From positions 311,735,469-311,799,468 of the forward strand of contig CM030361.1 of NCBI GenBank assembly GCA_017893485.1: 64,000 nucleotides of DNA, read 5' to 3'. The number at the start of each line of letters is the position of its first letter. Position 1 is the stretch's first letter. Positions 37,093 through 48,300 of this stretch are shown here, piece by piece. The position numbers were made by a program, and so were the translations under genes. Origin of the DNA: Hemerocallis citrina. Its lineage: Eukaryota > Streptophyta > Magnoliopsida > Asparagales > Asphodelaceae. The notes beneath the pieces are model-generated. The model was not told the origin of the DNA, did no database searches, and worked only from the letters and a program-made list of their open reading frames with translations.

Positions 37093-39991
37093 TTTCGTGA
37101 AATTTTGTATTTGACTGTTTTAGCTTCATTTGTTGGCTATAGTTCACAGTTTTCGCTCACTTTCGTGAAATTTTTAATTGTCCCTCATTTTTTCGGTTGT
37201 ACACTGTTTTTGATCACTTTCATGAGATTTCGTATTTTACTGTTTTGGCCTCATTTTGTGGGTTATAGTCCACAATTTCTGGCCGTTTTCATGAAATATT
37301 GTATTTGACTATTTTAGCTTCATTTGTGGGCTATAGCCCACACTTTTTGGCCACATTCGTGAGAATTTTTTTCCCCAATTTTTTTGGGCTATAGAAAACT
37401 ATTTTTGATCACGTTCATGAGATTTCGTATTTTACTGTTTTGGCAACATTTTGTGAGTTATAGTCCACAGTTTCCGACGGTTTTTCGTGAAATTTAGAAT
37501 TTGACAGTTTTAGCCTCATTTGTGGGCTATAGTCTTCTGTAATCGGACACTTTCGTGAGAATTTTTATTTCCCACATTTTTAGGCGATTGTGCACTGTTC
37601 TCGATCACTTTCATTAGATTTCGTATTTTATTGTTTTGGCCTTATTTGTGGGTTATAGTCCACAGTTTTCGGCCACTTTCGTGAGAATTTTTATTTCCCA
37701 CATTTTGCAGGCTATACTACACTGTTTTTGATCACTTTAATGAGAATTCCTATTTTACTGTTTTGGCCTCATTTGGTGGATTGTAGTCCACAATTTCCAG
37801 CTGTTTTCGTTAAATATTGGATTTGACTGTTTTAGCATCATTTGTGGGCTATAGTCCACAGTTTTCGAACACTTTTGTGGGAATTTTTATTTCCCACATT
37901 CTGTGGGCTAAGTACACTATTTTCGATCACTTTTCAAGAGATTTAGTATTTTATTGTTTGGCCTCATTTTGTGGGTTATAGTCCACAGTTTCCGACCATT
38001 TTCGTGAAATTTTATATTTGACTGTTTTAACCTCAGTTGTGGGCTATAGTTCACAGTTTCCGGCTATTTTCGTGAAATGTTGAATTGGATGTTTTAGGCA
38101 TCATTTGTGGGTTATAGGCCACAGTTTTCGGCCACTTTCTTGAGAATTTTTATTTCCCCAATTTTTTGGTCTATTGTACACTGTTTTCGGTCACATTCAT
38201 GAGTTTTCATATTTACTGTTTTGGCCTTATTTTGTGGTTTATAGTCCACAGTTTTCGACCGTTTTCGTGATTTTTTGTATTTCACTGTTTTAGTCTCTGT
38301 TGTGGGCTATAGTCCACAGTTTCCGGCCGTTTTCGTGAAATGTTGAATTTAACTGTTTTAGCCTCATTTGTGGGCCACTTTGGGGAGAATTTTTTTTCCT
38401 TCATTTTGGGTTCTATACAACACTGTTTTTGATCACTTTAATGAGATTTCCTATTTTACTAATTTGGCATCATTTTGTGGGTTATAGTCCACAGTTTCTG
38501 GCCATTTTCATGAAATATTGTACTTGACTATTTTAGCTTCATTTGTGGGTCCACAGTTTTTGGCCACTTTCGTCCGAATTTTTATTTCCCAAATTTTGTG
38601 GGCTATAGTACCCTATTTTCGATCACATTCATGAGATTAATTATTTCACTGTTTGACTTCATTTTGTGGGTTATAGTCCACAGTTTCCGACGGTTTTCGT
38701 GAAATTTAGTAATTGACTGTTTGAGCCTCATTTGTGGGCTATAGTCTTCTGTTATCAAACACTATCGTGAGAATTTTTATTTCCCACAGATTGTGGGCGA
38801 AAGTACACAGTTCTCGATCACTTTCATGAGATTTCGTATTTAATTGTTTTGTTCTCATTTTGTGGGTTACTATCTGTAGTTACCGGCCATTTTCGTAAAA
38901 TGTTGAATTTGACTGTTTTTGCGGGCTGTAGTCCATTGTTTTCGGCCACTTTCTTGAGAATTTTTATTACCCACTTTTTGCGTGCTATACTACACTATTT
39001 TTGATCACTTTAAGGAGATTTCTTATTTTACTGTTTTGGCCTCATTTTGTGGGTTATAGTCCACAGTTTTCGGACACTTTTGTGAGAATTTTTATTTTCC
39101 ACATTTGGTGGGCTATAGTACACTGTTTTCGATCACTTTCATGAGATTTTGTATTTTACAGTTTTGACCTCATTTTGTGGGTTACAGTCCACAGTTTCAG
39201 ACGGTTTTAGTGAAATTCTGTGTTTGACTGTTTTAGCCTCATTAGTTGTCTATAGTCCACAGTTTTCTGGCACTTTCGTGAGATTTTTTAATTCCCTCAT
39301 TCTGTGGACTAGTTCATTGTTTTCAATCACTTCTTGAGATTTCGTATTTTACTGTTTTGGCCTCATTTTGTAGGTTATAGTCCGTAGTTTCCGACCGTTT
39401 TCATGAAATTTTTGTATTTGACTGTTTTAGCCTCATTTGTGGTCTATAGTCCACAGTTTTCGGGCACTTTCGTGAGATTTTTTAATTCCATCATGTTGTG
39501 GGCTATAGTTCACTGTTTTCGATCAATTTCTTGAGATTTCGTATTTTACTGTTTTGCCTCATTTTGTGGGTTATAGTCCACAGTTTCTGACCGTTTTCGT
39601 GAAATTTTATATTTGACTGTTTTAGCTTCATTATTGGCTACAGTCCACAGTTTTTGCCCAGTTTCGTGAAATTTTTAATTTCCCTCATTTTGTCGGTTGT
39701 ACACTATTTTTGATCACTTTCATGAGATTTGGTATTTTACTGTTTTGGCCTCATTTTGTCGGTAGTCCACAATTTTCGACCGTTTTCGTGAAATATTGTG
39801 TTTGACTGTTTTAGCTTCATTTGGGTGCTATAGTCCACAGTTTTCGGCCACATTCGTGAGAATTTTTTTCCCCAAAATTTTTGGGCTATAGTACACTGTT
39901 TTTGATCACATTCATGAGATTTCATATTTTACTGTTTTGACATCATTTTGTGGGTTATAGTCCACAGTTTCCGATGGTTTTCGTGAAATTT
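37093..39991 (+). repeat. Partial 7-kb macro-repeat copy IV, cut by the gap
   Basis: Nearly identical to 16811-19720 (offset 20,282 falling to about 20,271 bp). It shares even the short GGGTTATAGCCCACA-type oddities, the GTGGGCCACTTTGG junction (near 38361) and TACCCTATTTTCGATC (near 38610). It differs by at least ten one-base gains or losses, mostly in T runs. It begins inside the shared word TTTTCGTGAAAT at 37092-37103, where the 3.2-kb repeat breaks off, and it ends at the N gap. Confidence 0.87.
38320..38460 (+). repeat. Mosaic patch resembling copy I within copy IV
   Basis: Copy IV otherwise follows copy II, but here it follows copy I (about 6985-7125). Shared states with copy I are TTTCCGGCCG rather than TTTCTGGCCG, TTTAACTG rather than TTTAACAG, GGGTTCTATACAACACTG rather than GTGTTCTGTACAACATTG, CTTTAATGAG rather than CTTTCGTGAG, and GATTTCCTA rather than GATTACCTA. 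A short conversion tract is the simplest reading; repeated exchange is an alternative. Confidence 0.7.
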
Positions 39992-40491
39992 NNNNNNNNN
40001 NNNNNNNNNNNNNNNNNNNNNNNNNNNNNNNNNNNNNNNNNNNNNNNNNNNNNNNNNNNNNNNNNNNNNNNNNNNNNNNNNNNNNNNNNNNNNNNNNNNN
40101 NNNNNNNNNNNNNNNNNNNNNNNNNNNNNNNNNNNNNNNNNNNNNNNNNNNNNNNNNNNNNNNNNNNNNNNNNNNNNNNNNNNNNNNNNNNNNNNNNNNN
40201 NNNNNNNNNNNNNNNNNNNNNNNNNNNNNNNNNNNNNNNNNNNNNNNNNNNNNNNNNNNNNNNNNNNNNNNNNNNNNNNNNNNNNNNNNNNNNNNNNNNN
40301 NNNNNNNNNNNNNNNNNNNNNNNNNNNNNNNNNNNNNNNNNNNNNNNNNNNNNNNNNNNNNNNNNNNNNNNNNNNNNNNNNNNNNNNNNNNNNNNNNNNN
40401 NNNNNNNNNNNNNNNNNNNNNNNNNNNNNNNNNNNNNNNNNNNNNNNNNNNNNNNNNNNNNNNNNNNNNNNNNNNNNNNNNNNNNNNNNNN
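39992..40491. other. Assembly gap, 500 N
   Basis: Exactly 500 N. A round length like this is normally a scaffolding placeholder rather than a measured distance. Satellite lies on both sides but in opposite orientations, so a strand switch, or a misoriented contig, is hidden here. Open frames that appear to cross the gap are artefacts of translating N. Confidence 0.98.
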
Positions 40492-43400
40492 CACAAATGA
40501 GGCTACAACAACCAAAAACAAAATTTCACGAAAACCGTCGAAAACTGTGGACTATAACCCACAAAATGAAGCCAAAACAGTAAAATAGGAAATCTCATGA
40601 AAGGGATCAAAAACAGTTTAGTATAGCCCGCAAAATGTGGGAATCAAAAATTCTCACGAAAGTGGCTGAAAACTGTGGACTATAGCCCACAAATGAGGCT
40701 AAAACTGTCAAATTCAACATTTCACGAAAACGACCAGAAACTACGGACTATAACCCACAAAATGAGGCCAAAACAATAAAATATGAACTGTCATGAAAGT
40801 GATCAAGAACAGTGTACTATCGCCTACAAAATGTGGGAAATAAAAATTCTCACGAAAGTGTCCGATTACTGAAGACTATAGCCCACAAATGAGGCTAAAA
40901 CAGTCAAATACTAAATTTCATGAAACTGTCGTAAACTGTTGAAATGATGCCAACACAGTATAATACGAAATCTCTTGAATGTGATAAAAAACAATGTACT
41001 ATAGCCCCCAAAATTTGGGAAATAAAAATTCTCATGAAAGTGGCCGAAAACTGTTGACTGTAGCCCACAAATGAAGCTAAAACAGTCAAATACAATATTT
41101 TCACGAAAACAGCCGGAAACTGTGGACTATAACCCATAAAATGAGGGGAAAACAGTAAAATACAAAATCTCATGAAAGTGATCGAAAGTAGTGTAGTATA
41201 GCCAACAAAACGTAGGAGAAAAATTCTTACGAAAGTAGTCAAAAACTGTGGACTATAGCCCAAAAATGAGGCTAAACAGTTAAATTCAACATTTCACGAA
41301 AACGGCCGGAAACTGTGGACTATAATCCAAAACAGAAACTAAAACAGTCAAATACAAAATTCACGAAAACGGTCGAAAACAGTGGACTATCACCCACAAA
41401 ATGAGCCCAATACAGTAAAATTCGAAAACTCATGAATGTGATCGAAAACAGTGTACTATAGCCCACAAAATTTGGGAAATAAAAATTCTCACGAAAATTG
41501 CTAAAAACTGTGGGCTATAGCCCACAAATGAAGCTAAAACAGTCTAACAAAATATTTCACGAAAACGGCCGGAAAACTTTGGACTATAGCCTACTAAATG
41601 ATGGAATTAAAAAATCTCACGAAAGTGCCCGAAAACTGTGGACTATAAACCACAAATGAGGCTACAAAAACCAAAAACAAAATTTCACGAAAACCGTCGA
41701 AAACTGTGGACTATAACCCACAAAATGAGGCCAAAACAGTAAAATACAAAATCTCATGAAATTGACCAAAAACATTGTACTACCCACAAAATGCGGGAAA
41801 ATTAAAAATCTCACGAAAGTGGGCGAAAACTATGGACTATAGCCTACAAATGAAGCTATAATAGTCTAATAAAAAATTCCACGGAAACGCTCAGAAACTA
41901 TGGACAATAACCCACAAAATGAGGCCAAAACAGTAAAATACGAAATCTCATGAAAGTGATCGAAAACAGTAAATTATTTCCCACAAAATGATGGAATTAA
42001 AAAGTGTCACGAAAGTGCCCAAAAACTGTTGCTTATAGACCACAATTGAGGCTAAAACAGTCAAATACAAAATTACACGAAAACTGTCGGAAACTGTGGA
42101 CTATAACCCATAAAATGACGGAATTAAAAAATTTCACGAAAGTGCCAGAAAACTGTGGACCATAGACCACAAATGAGGCTAAAACAGTCAAATGCAAAAT
42201 TTCACGAAAACCTGTCGGAAGTTGAGCACTATAACCCACAAAATGTGGACAAAACAGTAAAATACGAAATCTCAGGAAAGTGATCGAAAACAGTGTACTA
42301 TAGCCCACAAAATGTGGAAAATTAAAATTCTCAAGAAAGCGTTCGAAAACTGTGGACTATAGCCCACAAATAAGGCTGAAACAGTCAAATACAAAATTTC
42401 ACGAAAACCGTCGGAAACTGTGGACTATAACCCACAAAATGAGGTCAAAATAGTAAAATATGAAATCTCATGAATCGAAAACAATGTAGTATAGCCCACA
42501 AAATGTGGGAAATAAAAATTCTCACGAAAGTGGCAGAAAACGTGGACTTTATCCCACAAATGAGGCTAAAACAATCAAATTTAACATTTCACGAAAACGG
42601 CCGGAAACAGTGGACTATAGCCCACAACTGAAGCTAAAACAGTCAAATACAAAGTTTCTCGAAAATGGTCGGAAATTGTGGACGATAACCCACAAAATAA
42701 GGCCAAAACAGTAAAAGACAAAAGCTCATGAAAGTGATCGAAAACAGTGTACTATAGCCCACTAAATATGGGAAATAAAAATTCTCACGAAAGTGTTCGA
42801 AAACTGTGGACTATAGCCCACAAATGATGCTAAAACAGTCAAATACAATATTTAACGAAAACGACCGGAAATTGTGGACTATAACCAACAAAATAAGGCC
42901 AAAACAGTAAAATACGAAATCTCATGAAAGTGATCAAAAACACTGTACTATAGCCCGCAAAATGTGGAAAATAAATTCTACATTTCACGAAAACGGGCGG
43001 AAACTATGGACTATAGCCCACAAATGAAGCTAAAACAGTCAAATACAATATTTCTCGAAAACGGTCGGAAACTGTGGACTATAACCCACAAAATAAGGCC
43101 AAAACAGTAAAAGACAAAAGCTCATGAAAGTGATCGAAAACAGTGTACTATAGCCCACAGAATGTGGGAAATAAAAATTCTCACAACAGTTTGAAAACTG
43201 TAGACTGTAGCCCACAAATGATGCTAAAATAGTCAAATACATTATTTAATGAAAACGACCGGAAAGTTGTGGACTATAACTCACAAAATGAGGCCAAAAT
43301 AGTTAAATTCGAAATCTCATGAAAGTGATCGAAAATAGTGAGCCCCCAAACTGAGGGAAATATAAATACTCACGAAAGTGGCCGAAAACTGTGGACTATA

Positions 43401-45345
43401 GCCCACTAATGAGGCTAAAACTGTCAAATTCAACATTTCATGAAAACGACCGGAAACTGTGGAGTGTAGCCCACAACTGAAACCAAAACAGTCAAATACA
43501 AAATGTCACAAAAATGGTCGGAAACTGCGGACTATAACCCACAAAATGACGCCAAAACAGTAAAATCTAAAAACTCTTGAAAGTGATTGAAAACCGTGTA
43601 CTATAGCCCACAAAATGTGGGAAGTAAAAATTCTCACGAAAGTGTCCGAAAACTGTGGACTATATCCCACGAATGAGGCTAAAACAGTCAAATACAAAAT
43701 TTCACGAAAACCGTCGGAAACTGAGGACTATAACTCACAAAAAAAGGCCAAAACAGTAAAATACGAAATCTCATGAAAGTGATCGAAAACAAGGTAGTAT
43801 CACCCACTAAAATTAGGAAAAAAAAATTCACGAAAGTGGCCGAAAACTGTGGACTATATAGCCCACAAATGAGGCTAAAACAATTAAATTCAACATTTCA
43901 CGAAAACGGCCGGAAACTGTGAACTATAGCCCCCAACTGAGGTTAAAAATGTCAAATACAAAATTTCATGAAAACGGTCTGAAACTGTGGACTATAACCC
44001 ACTAAATGAGGCCAAAATAGTAAAAATACAAAATCTCTTGAAAGTGCTCGAAAATAGTGTACTATTGCCCACAGAATGTGGGAAAAAAAATTTCCACGAA
44101 AGTGTTCGAAAACTGGGGAATATAGCCCACAAATGATACTAAAACAGTCAAATCCAATATTTAACGAAAATGGCCGGAAACTGTGGACTATATAACCAAC
44201 AAAATGAGCCCAAAACAGTAAAATACTAAATCTCATGAAAGTGATCAAAAACAGTGTGCAACCCACAAAATGAGGGGAATTTAAAAGTTCCACGAAAGTG
44301 TTCGAAAACTGTGGACTATAACCCACAAATGAGGGTAAAACAGTCAAATACAATATTTAACGAAAACAGCCACAAATTGTGGACTATAAACCACAAATGA
44401 GGCCAAAACAGTAAAATACGAAATCTCATGAAAGTGATCAAAAACACTGTACTATAGCCCGCAAAATGTGGAAATAAAAATTCTCACGAAAGTGTCCGAA
44501 AACTGTGGACTATAGCCCACTAATAAGGCTAAAACAGTCCAATTCAACATTTCACGAAAACGAACGGAAACTGTGGAGTATAGCCCACAACTGAGGCAAA
44601 AACAGTCAAATACAAAATCTCAAAAAATGGTCGGAAACTGCGGATATAACCCAAAAATGAGGACAAAATAGAAAAATACGAAACTCATGAAAGTGATCGT
44701 GAAACTGCGGATATAGCCCACAAAATGTGGGAAATAAAAATTCTCACGAAAGTGACCGAAAACTGTGCTCTATATCCCACAAATGAGGCTAAAACAGTCA
44801 AATACAAAATTTCAAGAAAACCGTCGGAAACTGAGGACTATAACTCACAAAATGAGGCCAAAATAGTAAAAAACGAAATCTCATTAAAGTGATCAAAAAC
44901 AGGGTAGTATAGCCCACAAAAATTCGGAAAAAAAATTCACACGAAAGTGGCCAAAAACTGTGGACTATAGCCCACAAATGTGGCTAAAACAGTTATATTA
45001 ACATTTCACGAGAATGGCTGGAAACTGTGGACTATAGCCCACAATAGAGACTAAAATAGTCAAATACAAAATTTCACGAAAACAGTCGGAAACAGTGGAC
45101 TATAAACTACAAAATGAGGCCAAAACAGTAAAATACGAAAACTCATCAATGTGATCGAATACAGTGTTCTATAGCCCACAAAATTTGGAAAATAAAAACT
45201 CTCATGAAAGTGGCTGAAAACTGTGGACTATAACCCACAAATGACGCTAAAACAGTCAAATACAATATTTCACGAAAACGGCCGGAAACTATGGACTATA
45301 ACCCACAAAATGAGGCCAAAATAGTAAAATACAAAAGCTCATGAA
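40492..45345 (-). repeat. 4.8-kb segmental repeat in the inverted arm, copy a
   Basis: Aligned with 53120-57905 at offsets of about 12,630 falling to 12,564 bp. Shared rare marks: GAGGCTACAACAA (40499/53127 region), the AAACTGTCGTAAACTGTTGA run (40924/53550 region), CATGAATCGAAAAC with a skipped AGTGATCG (42471/55041), GACAAAAGCTCATG (42718/55289), AAAGTTGTGGAC (43263/55849) and GAAAACTGTGCTCTATATCC (44759/57324). The left end is cut by the gap. Confidence 0.87.
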
Positions 45346-48300
45346 AGTGATCAAAAATAGTGTACAACCCACAAAAAGAGGGGAATTTAAAAATCTCACG
45401 AAAGTGGGCGAAAACTGTGGACTATATCCCACAAATGAAGCTAAAACAGTCAAATTCAACATTTCACGAAAACAGTTGGAAATTGTGGACTATAACCCAC
45501 AAAATGATGCCAAAGCAGAAAAATACGAAATCTCCTGAAAGTGATCGAAACAGTGAACTATATAGCCCACAAAATGATGGAATTAAAAAATCTCACGAAA
45601 GTGCTAGAAAACTGTGGACTATAGCCCACAAATGACGCTGAAACAGTCAAATACAAATTTTCATGAAAACCGTCGGAAACTGAGGACTATAACCCACAAA
45701 ATGAGGCCAAAACAGTAAAATACGAAATCTCAAGAATCGAAAACAATGTAGTATAGCCCACAAAATGTGGAAAATAAAAATTCTCAAGAAAGCTCCAGAA
45801 AATTGTGGATATAGCCCACAATTGAGGCTAAACCAACCAAATTCAACATTTCACGCAAAAGGGCCGGAAATTGAGGACTATAGCCCACAACTGAAGCTAA
45901 AACAGTCAAATACAAAGTTTCTCGTAAACGGTTGGAAACTGTCGACTATAACTCACAAAATAAGGCCAAAACAGTAAAAGACAAAAGCTCATGAAAGTGA
46001 TCGAAAATAGTGTACTATAGCCCACAAAATGTGGGAAATAAAAATTATCACGAAAGTGTTCGAAAACTGTGGACTACAGCCCACAAATGATGCTAAAAGA
46101 GTCAAATACAATATTTAACGAAAACCGCCAGGAATTGTGGACTATAACCCCACAAAATGTGGCCAAAACAGTAAAATAGGAAATCTCATGAAAGTGATCA
46201 AATGAAAGTGATCAAAAGCAGTGTACTATAGCCCCCAAAATGTGGGAAATAAAAATTCTCACAAAAGTAGCCGAAAACTGTGGACTATAGCCCACCAGAG
46301 GCAAAATAGTCAAATCCAACATTTCACGAAACAACCGGAAACTGTGGAGTATAGCGTACAACTGAGGCTAAAACAGTCAAATACAAAATTTCACCAAAAT
46401 GGTTGGAAACTACGGACTATAACCTACAAAATGAGGCCAAACCAGTAAAATATGAGAACTCATGAAAGTGATCGAAAACCGTGTACTATAGCCCACAAAA
46501 TGTGGGAAATAAAAATTCACACAAAGTGTCTGAAAACTGTGGACTATATCCCACAAATGAGGCTAAAACAGTCAAATAGAAAATTTCACGAAAACCGTCG
46601 GAAACTGAGGACTATAACACACAAAATGAGGCCAAAATAGTAAAATACGAAATCTCATGAAAGTGATCGAAAAGAGGGTAGTATAGCCCACAAAAAGTTG
46701 TGAAAAAAAATCCTCACGAAAGTGGCCGAAAACTGTGGACTATAGCCCACAAATGAGGCTAAAACAGTTAAATTCAACATTTAACGAAAACAGCCGGAAA
46801 CTGTGGACAATAGCCCACAACAGAGACTAAAACAGTCAAATACAAAATTTCACGAAAACGGACGGAAACTGTGAACTATAAACAACAAAATGAGGCGAAA
46901 ACAGTAAAATACGAAAACTCATGAATTTGATTGAAAACAGTGTACTATAGCCCCCAAAATTTGGGAAACAAAATTCTCACGAAAGTGGCCGAAAATTGTG
47001 GACTAGACGCTAAAACAGTAAAATACAATATTTCACAAAAACGGCCGGAAACTGTGGACTATAACTCACAAAATGAGGCCAAAACAGTAAAATACGAAAT
47101 CTCATGAAAGTGATCAAAAACATTGTACAACCCACAAACGAGGGGAATTTAAAAATCTCACAAAAGAGGGCGAATACTGTGGACTATACCCAACAGAAGA
47201 AGCTAAAACAGTCAAATACAAAATTTCACAAAAACGGTTGGAAACTGTGGACTATAACCTACAAAATGAAGCCAAAACAGTAAAATACGAAATCTCATGA
47301 AAGTGATCGAAAATAGTGAACTATAGCCCACAAAATGAGGGAATTAAAATATCTCACGAAAGTGCAAGAAAAATGTGGACTATAGCCCACAAATTCTGCT
47401 AAAACAGTCAAACACAATTTCATGAAAACGTTCGGAAACTGTGGACTATAACCAACAAAATGAGGCCAAAAAGTTAAACACGAAATTTCACGAAAGTGAT
47501 AGAAAATTGTGAACTAAAGTGCACAAAACGAGTGAAATAAAAAATCTCACGAAAGTTGCAGAAAACGGTGGACTATAGCTCACAAACGAGGCTAAAACAA
47601 TCAAATTCAGCATTTCACGAAAATGGCCAAAAACTATGTATTGTAGCTCACAACAGAGGCTAAAACAGTCAAATACAAAATTTCACGAAAACGGTCGGAA
47701 ATTGTGGACCCACAAAATGAGTCCAAAACAGTAAAATACTAAATCTCAGGAAAGTGATCGAAAACAGTGTACTATAGCCTACAAAATGTGGGAAATAAAC
47801 ATTCTCACGAAAGTGTTCGAAAACTGTGGAATATAGCCCACAAATGATGCTAAAAAAGTCAAATACAATATTTAACGAAAACAGCCGGAAACTGTACACT
47901 AAAACCCAAAAAATGAGGCCAAAACAGAAAAATACAAAATCTCATGAAAGTGATCAAAAAGAGTGCATTATAGCCCGCAAAATGTGGGAAAAAAAGATTC
48001 TCACGAAATTGGCCGAAAACTGTGCACTATAGCCCACAAATGAGGCTAAAACATGCAAATTCAACATTTCACGAAAACTGCCGAAACAACGGACTATATA
48101 ACCCACAAAATTAGTCCAAAACAGTAAAATACAAACTCTCTTGAAAGTGACCGAGAACAGCGTACTATCGCCCACAAAATGATGGAATTAAAAAATCTCA
48201 TGAAAGTGCCCAAAAACTGTGGAATAAAGACCACAAATGAGGCTAAAACAGTCAAATACAAAATTTCACGAAAACCGTCGGAAATTGTGGACTATAACCC

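Larger units (their letters stand above)
1..39991 (+). repeat. Satellite array, left arm, T-rich orientation
   Basis: Continuous tandem array of A-B-C subunits with no unique sequence. The B-unit core GGCCTCATTTTGTGGGTT falls near 162, 356, 552, 748 and 943, which gives spacings of 194-196 bp. The step to 1131 is shorter because of a local deletion, and the step to 1386 is about 255 bp because a D unit is added. The T-rich strand reads on + throughout. Units differ by substitutions, small indels and occasional skipped subunits. Frames on either strand stay open for about 60-110 codons only because the repeat is stop-poor, so none is called as a gene. No insertion of a mobile element was seen. 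Confidence 0.97.

Noticed and set aside
1..39991. CRISPR-like regular repeats
   Set aside because: There are no unrelated spacers. Everything between the conserved words is itself repeated, and the repeats diverge gradually.
39912..40588. Apparent open frames of 188-212 codons across 39992-40491
   Set aside because: They consist almost entirely of N translated as X across the gap.
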